Shown: positions 50,750 to 61,537 of the stretch, one piece after another | How the letters are laid out: each line of letters opens with the position of its first letter | Numbering within the stretch: the first letter of the stretch is position 1 | Source of the DNA: Raineyella antarctica | GTDB taxonomy: Bacteria > Actinomycetota > Actinomycetes > Propionibacteriales > Propionibacteriaceae | NCBI RefSeq assembly: GCF_900092135.1 | Contig: NZ_FMYF01000007.1 | Location: 1-64,000, forward strand | Reading direction: 5' to 3' | DNA: 64,000 nucleotides | The notes under the pieces: model-generated | Database searches by the model: none | What the model was told of the DNA's origin: nothing | The model's input: the letters and a program-made list of their open reading frames with translations, nothing else | Translations under genes and position numbers: made by a program

Positions 50750-53113
50750 ATGAGCAACTCTCCACGCAAGCTACGCAGACGAGGCCTGGCGGCCGCAGCG
50801 GTCGCCCTGCCGCTCGCCCTCACGATGGGCGCCGGCGCCTTCGCCGCGCCGCCCGGCCGAGCGCCGAACGACAATGCCAAGCCGCCGGCGCACTCCCAGG
50901 CCGGAGGCGTGGCCTGGGACTCGCCCACCCTTGAGGCTCGTTCCAAGCAGATCCTGACCGCGAAGGGCGGCCGCCAGTTCAAGGACCTGAACGCGAACGG
51001 CAAGATCGATACGTACGAGGACTGGCGCAAGACGACCGACCAGCGGGTCGCCGACCTCGTCAAGCAGATGACGCTCGAGGAGAAGGCCGGCCTCATGCTC
51101 ATCGACACCCTGAACGCCGAGTGCATCAACGGTGACCGGGCGAGCATCTCCGCCACCGGCGAGGACTACCTCAAGAACCAGAACATGCACCGGCTGATCT
51201 TCCGCAACGTGGTCACCGACAAGCCGGAGTGCGGCAAGCCGGGCACCGGCTTCTCCGCCACCACGTCCCTGACCCCGGCCGACGCCGCGACGTTCATGAA
51301 CCGGGTGCAGGAGAAGTCCGAGGCCACCCGCCTGGGTATCCCGGTGCTCTACAAGTCCAACGCGCGCAACCACATCGACCCGCAGGCGCGGGCCGGCATC
51401 AACGAGGCCGCCGGAGCCTTCTCCGCGTTCCCGAAGGAGGCCGGCATCGCTGCGGCGGCCCTCGGCGAGCAGGCCGTGAAGACCGGCCGGGCGACCGACG
51501 GCGACATGTCCGTGGTCGACGACTTCGCCACCGTGATGGGCGACGAGTGGGCCTCGATCGGCCTGCGCGGTATGTACGGCTACATGGCCGACCTGTCCAC
51601 CGAGCCGCGCTGGTACCGCAACCACGAGACCTTCACCGAGAACGCCGACCTGGGCGCCAACATCATGGGTCAACTGGTCGAGTCCCTGCAGGGACCGGTC
51701 GACGCGGACGGGAACTCACTGAGCCCCGACTCCTCGGTCGCGCTGACCATGAAGCACTTCCCCGGCGGCGGTCCGCAGCAGCTGGGCCTGGACCCGCACT
51801 ACTCGTTCGGCAAGACCCAGGTGTACCCGGGTGACAACTTCGGCTACCACCTCAAGCCGTTCGAGGCCGCCATCGACGCCGGCGTCTCGGCGATCATGCC
51901 GTACTACGGCGTGCCGATGGACCTGACCTACGACGGCACGACGTACGACGAGGTCGGCATGGCGTTCTCCGACCAGATCGTCAACGGCCTGCTGCGCGAC
52001 AGGATGGGCTTCAAGGGGTACGTGAACTCCGACACCGGCATCATCACCGACCGGGCCTGGGGCCTGGAGAAGAAGAGCGTGCCGGAGCGGGTCGCCGCGG
52101 CGATCAACAGCGGCACCGACACCCTCTCGGGCTTCCACGACGTCCAGACGATCATCGACCTGGTCGACGACGGCCTGGTCACGACAGACCGGGTCGACCT
52201 GGCCGCGCACCGCCTGCTCACCCCGATGTTCGAGATGGGCCTGTTCGAGGACCCGTACGTCGACCCGGCCGTCGCCACCGCGACCATCGGCAACGACGCG
52301 AACCGTGCCGTCGCCCTCGACCTGCAGCGCAAGTCCACCGTGCTGCTGCAGAACAAGGAGACCGGCGGCACCGGGGTGCTGCCGCTGGCCAAGGGCAAGA
52401 CGGTCTACGTGCTCGGCAACGTGGACGCCGCCGCTGTCAAGGCCGCCGGCTACTCGGTCATCGACGGCAACGCGAAGGTCGACGGCAAGCGTCCGAGCGC
52501 CGCCGACGCCGACGTCGCCCTGGTCTCGATGACGGGCAAGAACATCAACACCGGCGCGTACAAGAGCAACGACCCGGCCACCGGACTGAACCCGAACCAC
52601 ATCAGCCCGATCGTCTGGGACGGCGCCAAGGGCCTGGACGGCAAGAGCCCGTACGGTGCCGCCGACGCCTGCAACGCGTACGGTGCCACCACCTGCACCG
52701 ACGACGGCCTGCGCTTCGGCGGGTCGCTGCCGTGGGAGTCGAGCATCCTCGACTTCACCGGGATGTCGACGTCCAAGTCCTGGGAGGTCACCCCCTCCCT
52801 GGCGGACATCCAGCAGGTGATGTCCGAGGTCGGTGCCCAGAACACCATCCTCGACATCTACTTCCGCCAGCCCTTCGTGCTGGACGAGGAGAGCGGCCTG
52901 CGTGACGCCGGCGCCATCCTGGCCAACTTCGGCACCAGCACCTCCGCGCTGATGGACGTCGTGTCCGGCGACTTCGCTCCCCAGGGCCGGATGCCGTACG
53001 CACTGGCCGGCACCAAGGAGGCGATCCTCGAGCAGCAGAGCGATGTTCCAGGCTATGACGACACCAAGGACGGGGCGCTGTTCCCGTACGGCTTCGGACT
53101 CACCTACAAGTAG
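50750..53113 (+). CDS. Secreted GH3-family glycoside hydrolase
   Basis: A 787-residue exported beta-glycosidase. A signal peptide with RKLRRRGL (Tat-like) ends GAGAFAAPPG. Next comes a calcium-binding type loop DLNANGKIDTYED, then the GH3 barrel with MKHFPGGGPQQ, the nucleophile D428 (GYVNSDTGI), and the second alpha/beta sandwich domain and final FPYGFGLTYK. The ATG at 50750 is taken from the signal peptide. The substrate is an unknown beta-glucan or aryl glucoside; the PTS system downstream in the window might import a sugar from such action (inference). Confidence 0.9.
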   Translation: MSNSPRKLRRRGLAAAAVALPLALTMGAGAFAAPPGRAPNDNAKPPAHSQAGGVAWDSPTLEARSKQILTAKGGRQFKDLNANGKIDTYEDWRKTTDQRVADLVKQMTLEEKAGLMLIDTLNAECINGDRASISATGEDYLKNQNMHRLIFRNVVTDKPECGKPGTGFSATTSLTPADAATFMNRVQEKSEATRLGIPVLYKSNARNHIDPQARAGINEAAGAFSAFPKEAGIAAAALGEQAVKTGRATDGDMSVVDDFATVMGDEWASIGLRGMYGYMADLSTEPRWYRNHETFTENADLGANIMGQLVESLQGPVDADGNSLSPDSSVALTMKHFPGGGPQQLGLDPHYSFGKTQVYPGDNFGYHLKPFEAAIDAGVSAIMPYYGVPMDLTYDGTTYDEVGMAFSDQIVNGLLRDRMGFKGYVNSDTGIITDRAWGLEKKSVPERVAAAINSGTDTLSGFHDVQTIIDLVDDGLVTTDRVDLAAHRLLTPMFEMGLFEDPYVDPAVATATIGNDANRAVALDLQRKSTVLLQNKETGGTGVLPLAKGKTVYVLGNVDAAAVKAAGYSVIDGNAKVDGKRPSAADADVALVSMTGKNINTGAYKSNDPATGLNPNHISPIVWDGAKGLDGKSPYGAADACNAYGATTCTDDGLRFGGSLPWESSILDFTGMSTSKSWEVTPSLADIQQVMSEVGAQNTILDIYFRQPFVLDEESGLRDAGAILANFGTSTSALMDVVSGDFAPQGRMPYALAGTKEAILEQQSDVPGYDDTKDGALFPYGFGLTYK

Positions 53114-53120
53114 TGGTCCC

Positions 53121-53144
53121 GGTCCGTGGGAGAGACCACGGACC
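53121..53144 (+). terminator. Terminator hairpin after GH3 gene
   Basis: GGTCCGTGG-GAGAGA-CCACGGACC, perfect 9 bp, seven bases after the stop codon. A second, stronger hairpin follows at 53187-53216. Confidence 0.75.
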
Positions 53145-53186
53145 CCGGACCGATGAGCCCTGGAGCACGACGAGTGCTGGACCACG

Positions 53187-53216
53187 GCGAGCCCCCACCC
53201 AGCGGTGGGGGCTCGC
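53187..53216 (+). terminator. Second terminator hairpin
   Basis: A perfect 13 bp stem (GCGAGCCCCCACC, loop CAGC, complement) between the GH3 and PBP genes. Confidence 0.75.
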
Positions 53217-53265
53217 TGCCGTGCCTGGCGTTGACCATGACCTCGGCGTGGCGAAGACTGCGGGG

Positions 53266-55131
53266 GTGACCCCTCGCGTCCGGAGCCTGCTCGCCACCGC
53301 CCTCACCCTGGCCCTGCTGTCCACGACGACCGCCTGCTCTGCCCTGGCCACCTCCCGGTTGCGCGCCCTGGTCGGCGCCCTGGAGACCGGCCTGGAGTCC
53401 GGCGACCTCGGCGCCGTTCGGGTGACCGACGGGTTCGATGCCACCGCCGACCTGCGCGCCATCACCTCCGGGATGGACGGCATCCGCCCCCAGGTCAGCA
53501 CCGGCGCTGTCGCGATCGACGGGCAGCACGCCACCGTGCCGCTCACGTTCGAGTGGACCTTCCCGGCCGGACCGTGGCGCTACGACACCACGGCGGGCTT
53601 CTCCCGCGGGCAGCAGGGCTGGGCCGTCGACTGGTCCCCCACCCTGGTCCACCCCTCGCTCAGCGCGACCACACGCCTGGTGCATCGGCGTACGCCGGCC
53701 GAGCGCGGGCAGATCCTCGGCAAGGGCGGGACGCCGATCGTACGGGCCCGCGACACCTTCACCCTCGGCCTGGACAAGTCCACGATCCCGGCCACGCAGG
53801 TCGACGACTCGGCCGGGCGGATCGCGCGCGCCCTGGGCATCGACGAGGCACGGTACCGGCAACGGGTCCGCGCCGCCGGGCCGATCGCGTACGTGGAGGC
53901 CCTCACCGTCCGGGCCGAGCGCACCCAGGTGGCCCCCGCGTTCCTGGACACCCCGGGCGCCCGGATCATCGAGGGCCAGCGCCAGCTGGGCCCGACCCCG
54001 ACGTTCGCCCAGGGCCTGCTCGGCACCGTGGGCCCGGCCGACGCCGCCCGGGCCCGGGCCTCCGGCGGCGCCGTCGCGGAGGGCGACCTGGTCGGGCTCG
54101 GCGGCCTGCAGGAACGCTATGACGCCCAGTTGCGCGGAGTCCCCGGCGACCGGGTCGTCGTCGTCCCGCGCGACGCCCCGGCCGGCACGGTCAGTAACCC
54201 CCCGGCGGTGTTCAACGCCACCCCGACCCCCGGGGTCGCCCTCGAGACCACGCTCGACGAGGCGGCCCAGACCCGGGCCGAGCAGGTGCTGGCGGGGGTG
54301 TCCGGATCGGCGGCCCTGGTCGCCCTCGACACCGCTACCGGTGCCGTGCTGGCCGCTGCCACCTCCCCGGCCGACGGGGCGCGGCCGACCGCCACCTCCG
54401 GGCGCTTCCCTCCGGGCTCGACGTTCAAGGTCGCCACCACGCTCGCGCTGCTGCGCTCGGGGCTGACCCCGGAGTCGGAGGTGGCCTGCTCCCCCACCGA
54501 GACCGTCGACGGGCGGACCTTCACCAACTACTCCGACTTCCCCAGCAGCGGACTGGGGCGCACCACCCTGCGGTCGGCGGTGGCGCTGTCCTGCAACACC
54601 GCCCTGGTCTCCGAGCGGGAACGGATCACGCCCGAGCAGCTCACCGAGGCGGCCGGGAGCCTCGGACTGGGCCGGGACCACGACGCCGGCTTCCCCGCCT
54701 TCTACGGCTCGGTGCCGCCGCCGGCGAACCCGGTCGGTGCGGCCGAGGCGATGATCGGGCAGGGGCTGGTGGAGGCCTCCCCCCTGTCGATGGCCGGGGT
54801 GGCCGCGTCGGTGGCCGCTGGCCGTACGACCGTGCCCTACCTGCTGGAACGCCACCGCCCCACCCCGGACGCCGCCCCGCTGACGGCGCAGGAGGCCGCC
54901 GCCCTGCAGTCGGTGATGCAGGCCACCGTGCAGCAGGGCTCGGCGAGCTCATTGAAGGGTGTGCTGACCGGGGCGAAGACCGGTACCGCCGAGTACGGCA
55001 CCCAGACGCCCCCACGTACGCACGCCTGGATGATCGGCTACCGGGACGGGGTGGCGGTGGCCGCGTTCGTGGCCGACGGCGCGTCGGGATCGTCCGCTGC
55101 CGGCCCCCTCGTCCGGGCCTACCTCGGCTGA
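53266..55131 (+). CDS. Penicillin-binding lipoprotein with MecA_N domain
   Basis: A 621-residue class B transpeptidase. The GTG at 53266 gives a signal peptide with a lipobox (LLSTTTACS). An NTF2-like MecA_N domain follows (LGAVRVTDGF...WAVDWSPTLVHPSL), then a dimerisation domain and a transpeptidase with S385 (GSTFK), S442 (SCN) and K571 (KTGTA). The architecture is that of PBPs with low beta-lactam affinity (PBP2a/PonA-like), though nothing here proves resistance. Longer open reading to 53113 overlaps the terminators and is not used. Confidence 0.9.
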   Translation: MTPRVRSLLATALTLALLSTTTACSALATSRLRALVGALETGLESGDLGAVRVTDGFDATADLRAITSGMDGIRPQVSTGAVAIDGQHATVPLTFEWTFPAGPWRYDTTAGFSRGQQGWAVDWSPTLVHPSLSATTRLVHRRTPAERGQILGKGGTPIVRARDTFTLGLDKSTIPATQVDDSAGRIARALGIDEARYRQRVRAAGPIAYVEALTVRAERTQVAPAFLDTPGARIIEGQRQLGPTPTFAQGLLGTVGPADAARARASGGAVAEGDLVGLGGLQERYDAQLRGVPGDRVVVVPRDAPAGTVSNPPAVFNATPTPGVALETTLDEAAQTRAEQVLAGVSGSAALVALDTATGAVLAAATSPADGARPTATSGRFPPGSTFKVATTLALLRSGLTPESEVACSPTETVDGRTFTNYSDFPSSGLGRTTLRSAVALSCNTALVSERERITPEQLTEAAGSLGLGRDHDAGFPAFYGSVPPPANPVGAAEAMIGQGLVEASPLSMAGVAASVAAGRTTVPYLLERHRPTPDAAPLTAQEAAALQSVMQATVQQGSASSLKGVLTGAKTGTAEYGTQTPPRTHAWMIGYRDGVAVAAFVADGASGSSAAGPLVRAYLG

Positions 55132-55168
55132 GGAGGGACCTGTACCCGGGGTCCCCTAAGCTGGAGCC

Positions 55169-55597
55169 ATGACGATCCAGCGCCTGTCCTCGGTGACTCT
55201 CGGTGTGCAGGACGTCGAGCGTTCACGCAACTTCTACGCTGCCGTCGGCTTCTCCCGCCGCTTCGAGGACAAGGCCACCGTGGCCTTCGAGTCGGAGGGC
55301 ATGCTGCTGGTGCTGCGGCCCTGGGACGTGCTGGCCGACGAGTTCGGTGTGGCACCGCAGGGCGCCGGTTTCCGCGGCTTCCACCTCACCTGCCTGTTCG
55401 ATTCCGAGGAGGCCGTCGACGCCGCGTACGAGGGCTGGATCGGAGCCGGCGGGGTCGGCGTACGCCAGCCGTCCAGCCGGCCCTGGGGCGGACACGCCGC
55501 CGTCGTCGCGGACCCCGACGCCCACCTGTGGGAGCTGTGCACGGCGACACAGTTCCCCGCCGAGCGTCCCACGGCCGGATCCACCCAAGAGGCCTGA
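55169..55597 (+). CDS. VOC/glyoxalase-family protein
   Basis: A 142-residue VOC-fold protein with SVTLGVQDVERSRNFYAAVGF at the N-terminus and GHAAVVADPDAHLWELC near the end, the expected metal-binding ends of the fold. The last 15 residues are a short hydrophilic tail. It lies 37 bases after the PBP gene and may be co-transcribed. The substrate is unknown. Confidence 0.82.
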   Translation: MTIQRLSSVTLGVQDVERSRNFYAAVGFSRRFEDKATVAFESEGMLLVLRPWDVLADEFGVAPQGAGFRGFHLTCLFDSEEAVDAAYEGWIGAGGVGVRQPSSRPWGGHAAVVADPDAHLWELCTATQFPAERPTAGSTQEA

Positions 55598-55672
55598 GCA
55601 CACCCCTTGGGCGTGGTGGAATAGACACAGACAACAGGATCTGGCAGCAGTATCGGGAGCGGGCCACGAAGG

Positions 55673-56944
55673 GTGGAGACCGTGGACGCAGACGTGATCG
55701 TGATCGGGGCCGGTGTAGCGGGACTGCGCTGTGCCCGGGCGCTCGAGGACGCAGGCCTGCATGTGCTCACCATCGATGCCGGGAGCACCGTCGGAGGGCG
55801 CATCCGTACCTCGGTCATCGACGGCTACACCTGCGACTGGGGCCTGCAGACGATCAACCCGCAGTTCCCGGCGATCCGCCACTGGGTGGACCTGCCCGCG
55901 CTCGACATGAAGTACCCGATGCCGGCCCTGCTGGTGCGGCGAACCGACGGGCTGCTGCTGGTCGGTGACCCGCGCCGGGTCCCCCGGGTGCTGCCCACCC
56001 TGGTCCGCAGCCGGATGATCTCGCCCTCGGACCTGGCCTCGCTGGCCCGCTGGGCCGGCAGTGGCATGGTCGGCGGCCGGGTGCTCGACGCGGACAACGA
56101 CACCACGCTCATGGCTTCCCTGGACGAGTACCGCGTCCGCGGCGCGCTGCGCGAGGAGCTGTTGCTGCCTCTGCTCCACAGCATGCTCGCCGACAGCAGC
56201 GGACTGACCTCGGCCACGTACGCCAAGTGGGTGCTGCACGCCCTCCTGAACGGGACGCCCGGGGTGCCGGCCGCCGGCATGCAGGCACTCCCGGAACAAT
56301 TGGCCGCCGACCTGCGATCCCCCGTACGGCTGGAGGTCCACGTCGACTCGGTGGTGGAGGCCGGCAGCTGTGTGGAGGTGCGCACCTGGGGTGGGACGCT
56401 GAGCGCGATGGCTGCCGTGGTGGCGGTGAGCCCGGAGGCCGTCGACCAGCTCGTCGCGCTCCCGCGGCCCCGGATGCAGGGGGTGACGACCTGGTGGTTC
56501 AGTGCGCCGGAGGGACCGTCTGCGCTGCCGGCGTTCGCCCTCGACGGGCGCGGCGGGATCGGTCCGGTGCGCACGGCGGTGGACGTGGCCAGCTTCGCCC
56601 CCTCGTACGCTCCGGCGCAGGCGCACCTGGTCGGCGCGAAGACCCTGCTCGACCGGCGGGACGGGAGGTCCCGGGCGAGCGCGGTGAAGCGGCACCTGTC
56701 CGCGATCTACGGCGTGCCGACCGAGCACTGGGAGGTGGTGGCCCACTACGAGCTGCCGAACGCGATCCCGACCCACCGACCGCCGCTGGCGGACCGCCAG
56801 CAGGTGCGGCTGGGCAACCGGGTCTACGTCGCCGGCGACCACCGCAAGACCGGGTCGATCCACGGGGCGATGGTGTCGGGCCAGCGGGCCGCCGAGGCCG
56901 TGATGGCGGACCTGGGCCGGATCCCGCTGCGGAAGGCTCAGTAG
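55673..56944 (+). CDS. FAD-dependent amine oxidase/protoporphyrinogen oxidase-like protein
   Basis: A 423-residue flavoprotein with a GxGxxG-type FAD motif IVIGAGVAGLRCARAL near residue 10, GGRIRTSVIDGYTCDWG, and C-terminal GNRVYVAGDHRKTGSIHGAMVSGQRAAE. The family covers amine oxidases, phytoene desaturase-like and protoporphyrinogen oxidase-like proteins; none is decided here. It begins at GTG 55673, though a GTG nine bases downstream is possible. Its last codons overlap the end of hspR by seven bases. Confidence 0.85.
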   Translation: METVDADVIVIGAGVAGLRCARALEDAGLHVLTIDAGSTVGGRIRTSVIDGYTCDWGLQTINPQFPAIRHWVDLPALDMKYPMPALLVRRTDGLLLVGDPRRVPRVLPTLVRSRMISPSDLASLARWAGSGMVGGRVLDADNDTTLMASLDEYRVRGALREELLLPLLHSMLADSSGLTSATYAKWVLHALLNGTPGVPAAGMQALPEQLAADLRSPVRLEVHVDSVVEAGSCVEVRTWGGTLSAMAAVVAVSPEAVDQLVALPRPRMQGVTTWWFSAPEGPSALPAFALDGRGGIGPVRTAVDVASFAPSYAPAQAHLVGAKTLLDRRDGRSRASAVKRHLSAIYGVPTEHWEVVAHYELPNAIPTHRPPLADRQQVRLGNRVYVAGDHRKTGSIHGAMVSGQRAAEAVMADLGRIPLRKAQ

Positions 56945-57372
56945 CGGGTAAGTGCCCGCGGCAGGCGGTTGTGCGCGGGGTAGGACCCGAGGCGGACACC
57001 GCCGACCGGATCCGCGGTGAAGAACCGCGCCCCGGCCGGTGCCACGAGGGCATCCCGGAGGCGCTCCTCCAGTTCGGTGACGTGCTGCTGCAGCTCATCG
57101 ATGGAGTCCTGCATCTGCAGGATCCGCCGGATGCCCTCCAGGTTGATGCCCTCGACCTGGCTGAGGTGTTGGACCAGCCGCAGCCGGGCCACGTCACGAG
57201 GCGAGTAGCGCCGGCCGCGACCGGACGTACGCCGTGGCGACACCAGTCCCATCCGGTCGTACGTCCGCAGCGTCTGCGGGTGCATGCCGGCGAGCCGGGC
57301 CGCGACCGAGATGGCGAAGATCGGCGCGTCGCGGTCGATCTCCTCCGGCAGTCGGCTCGACTCGGCGGACAT
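56938..57372 (-). CDS. hspR: Heat-shock repressor HspR
   Basis: A 144-residue MerR-family repressor: FAISVAARLAGMHPQTLRTYDRMGLVSPRRTSGRGRRYS is the winged-helix and adjacent arm, followed by a coiled coil (DSIDELQQHVTELEERL). HspR binds HAIR sites and needs DnaK as co-repressor, shutting off the dnaK operon it belongs to. Its start overlaps the dnaJ stop by one base. HAIR sites are present upstream of dnaK. Confidence 0.95.
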   Translation of the reverse strand: MSAESSRLPEEIDRDAPIFAISVAARLAGMHPQTLRTYDRMGLVSPRRTSGRGRRYSPRDVARLRLVQHLSQVEGINLEGIRRILQMQDSIDELQQHVTELEERLRDALVAPAGARFFTADPVGGVRLGSYPAHNRLPRALTRY

Positions 57373-58526
57373 CAGGACCGTCCGGAGAACAACGCGGCGC
57401 GGGGATCGGTCTCCCCCGCCTCGTTGGCGTAGATCAGCAGCGCGTTGCGGGCCTGGTCGGACAGCTGCGAGGGGACGGTCACCTCGACGGTGACCAGCAG
57501 GTCACCCTGGGTGCCGTCCTTGCGGGAGACACCCTTGCCACGGACCCGGAACGTCCGCCCGTTGGGGGTGCCAGCGGGCAGCCGCAGCCGGACCGACGTG
57601 CCATGCAGGGTCGGCACCTCGATCTCGGCGCCGAGGGCGGCCTCGGCGAAGGTCACCGGCACGGTGATGGTCAGGTTGGTGCCGCTGCGCCCGAAGAGCT
57701 TGTGCGGGGTGACGTGCACGTCCACGTAGAGGTCGCCCGGGGAGCCGCCGTGCTCGCCCTGCGCGCCCTTGCCCTTCAGCCGGATCCGCTGCCCGTCCTC
57801 GACGCCGGCGGGGATGCGGACCTGCATGCTGCGGGTGGACTTGGCCCGTCCCGAGCCGTCACAGACCGGGCACGGGTCCTCGACGATCATGCCGCGACCG
57901 CGGCAGTCCGGGCACGGCTCGGTGGTCTGGAAGACCCCGCCCGAGGTGGCCGGGCGCATGCCCGAGCCCTGGCAGGTGGGGCAGATCTTGGGGGTGGTCC
58001 CGGCCCGCGCGCCGGTGCCCGAGCAGGCCGCGCAGGCGGCGTCGGAGACCATCTGCAGGGTCACCGTGGTGCCCTCGACGGCCTGGTCGAAGTCGATCGT
58101 CACCTCGCCCTCGACGTCGGCGCCGCGACGGGGGCTGCGGGTGGTGGCGGTGCGCCGGTTGAAGCCCGTGGCGCCGCCGAAGAGGTTGCCGAAGACGTCG
58201 GAGAAGTCACCCGTGGTGGCGTTGCGGAACAGGTCGTCCACGTCCGGGGTGGCCTGGCCCTGCCCCCGGTTGAAGCGGAACGCGTTGCCGCCGAAGAGGC
58301 TGCGCTGCTGGTCGTACTCCTTGCGCTTCTTCGGGTCGGACAGGACGTCGTTCGCCTCGGAGATCTCCTTGAACTTCTCCGCCTTGTCCGTGTTGCCGGG
58401 GTTGGCGTCCGGGTGGTTCTCGCGCGCGAGCTTGCGGAAGGCCTTCTTGATGGTGTCCTGGTCCGCGTCCTTGGGGACGCCCAAGACCTTGTAGTAGTCC
58501 TTCTCAAGCCAGTCCTTGGTGCTCAT
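57372..58526 (-). CDS. dnaJ: Co-chaperone DnaJ
   Basis: A 384-residue J-protein. The J domain carries the HPD triplet (ENHPDANPG). A Gly/Phe-rich stretch follows and then four zinc-binding CxxCxGxG repeats ([32 protein letters not shown]), then the C-terminal substrate-binding domains. It is encoded between grpE and hspR, with an intervening stem-loop after grpE. Confidence 0.96.
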   Translation of the reverse strand: MSTKDWLEKDYYKVLGVPKDADQDTIKKAFRKLARENHPDANPGNTDKAEKFKEISEANDVLSDPKKRKEYDQQRSLFGGNAFRFNRGQGQATPDVDDLFRNATTGDFSDVFGNLFGGATGFNRRTATTRSPRRGADVEGEVTIDFDQAVEGTTVTLQMVSDAACAACSGTGARAGTTPKICPTCQGSGMRPATSGGVFQTTEPCPDCRGRGMIVEDPCPVCDGSGRAKSTRSMQVRIPAGVEDGQRIRLKGKGAQGEHGGSPGDLYVDVHVTPHKLFGRSGTNLTITVPVTFAEAALGAEIEVPTLHGTSVRLRLPAGTPNGRTFRVRGKGVSRKDGTQGDLLVTVEVTVPSQLSDQARNALLIYANEAGETDPRAALFSGRS

Positions 58527-58612
58527 CGGCGCCCCCTTCCGTACGTGGTGGTCGCTGTGTCCCCCTCAAGGGTGGTCCGCCACTCGGCGCTACACAACGT
58601 GGGTCGTGCGGC

Positions 58613-58642
58613 GGTCCGGGCCGTCGTGTGACGGCCCGGACC
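58613..58642 (-). terminator. Stem-loop between grpE and dnaJ
   Basis: A perfect 13 bp stem (GGTCCGGGCCGTC, loop GTGT, complement) in the 136-base gap downstream of grpE on the transcribed strand. It likely terminates part of the dnaK-grpE transcript and sets a lower dnaJ-hspR level. Confidence 0.75.
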
Positions 58643-58662
58643 ACCGATGGTGCAGGTGGTGC

Positions 58663-59360
58663 TCAGGCCCCGGTGACGGCGACCCGGGCGGGGCGCAGGA
58701 TGCGCTCGCCGAGCCGGTAGCCGGGCTGCAGCACGGCGGCGACGACCGGCCCCTCCAGCTCGGTCCCCTCGGGGGCCGGCTGGTGCATCAGGGCCTCGTG
58801 GACCTGCGGGTCGAACGGTTCGCCCTCCGTGCCGTACGCGGAGAGACCATGCTTGGCGGCGACCTTCTCGATCTCCTCGGCGACGGCCTTGAAGCCCCCG
58901 CTCAGGTCCTCGTGGGCCCGGGCGGCCTGCAGGTCGTCCAGCACCGCGAGGATGTCGGTCATCACCGTCTCGATCCCACCCTGGCGGGCGAGGTCACGGT
59001 CGCGGTCGACGCGGCGCTTGTAGTTGACGTACTCCGCCTGGAGGCGCTGCAGGTCCTGGGTGCGCTCGCGCACCTGGTTCTCCAGCTCCGCCACCCGGGT
59101 GTCCGACTCCAGGCCACTGATGTCGTCGGGGACGACGAAGTCACCGGGAATCTCGCCGTCACCCTCCTCGTCGGCCTCGGACTCGGGCTCCGGCCCGGGG
59201 CCGGCCTGGGGGGTCGCCCCGGCCGGCTCCGATGCTGCCTCGGTGGGCTCAGGAGCCTGCCGACGCGCGTACGTCTCGGGATCGAAACGACGCTTGTCGG
59301 AGATGTGCAGGCCCTCGGCCTCCTGCTCCTCCGGGGTGCCGTTCTCGTTCTCGGGAGAGG

Positions 59361-59364
<4 letters not shown>
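58663..59364 (-). CDS. grpE: Nucleotide exchange factor GrpE
   Basis: A 233-residue GrpE. A long acidic disordered N-terminus (about 85 residues) is followed by the coiled coil ([33 protein letters not shown]) and the C-terminal beta domain ([39 protein letters not shown]). It starts four bases inside the dnaK end, coupled. Confidence 0.96.
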
Positions 59365-61223
<1,859 letters not shown>

Positions 61224-61341
61224 GTGATGTACCTCCGTGGTGTTGTCCGTATGGTGCCGGCGTCCGACGACCCCCGGCGGTCCCGGCAGGGGCCGGTACC
61301 AGGGGGTTCGCCGGTCCACACGGACCAGGGAACTGGGTTTA

Positions 61342-61389
61342 CCTGAGTCTAGCTGGCTCAAGGTTGCCCTTGAGTCACATCCACTCAAC
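61342..61389. promoter_or_regulatory. Two HAIR operators for HspR
   Basis: CCTGAGT-N7-GCTCAAG (61342-61362) and CTTGAGT-N7-ACTCAAC (61369-61389) fit the HspR-associated inverted repeat CTTGAGT-N7-ACTCAAG, with 12 and 13 of 14 bases matching. They lie about 120-165 bases upstream of dnaK, in the divergent region with the PTS gene. Confidence 0.93.
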
Positions 61390-61537
61390 TATGAACCCCT
61401 GTCGTCTATTCCCGCCATGGGGGATGACCCTGAAAGAAGTCTCCTGCCTTCGTAAGGGAACCCCTTGCCAAGGTCTGACCAATGGCGTGCACTGGAGGTG
61501 CCGAATAGGAAGAGGAACCGACAGAAAGTAGGCCACG

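Noticed and set aside
53113-53265. Longer N-terminus for the PBP lipoprotein
   Set aside because: It would cover two terminator hairpins and bury the signal peptide and lipobox 50 residues inside the protein.
55605-55650. tRNA-Leu-like 5' segment (GTGGTGGAATAGACAC)
   Set aside because: The D-loop lacks the GG pair, there is no T-arm or matching acceptor end, and it runs into the FAD-oxidase gene.
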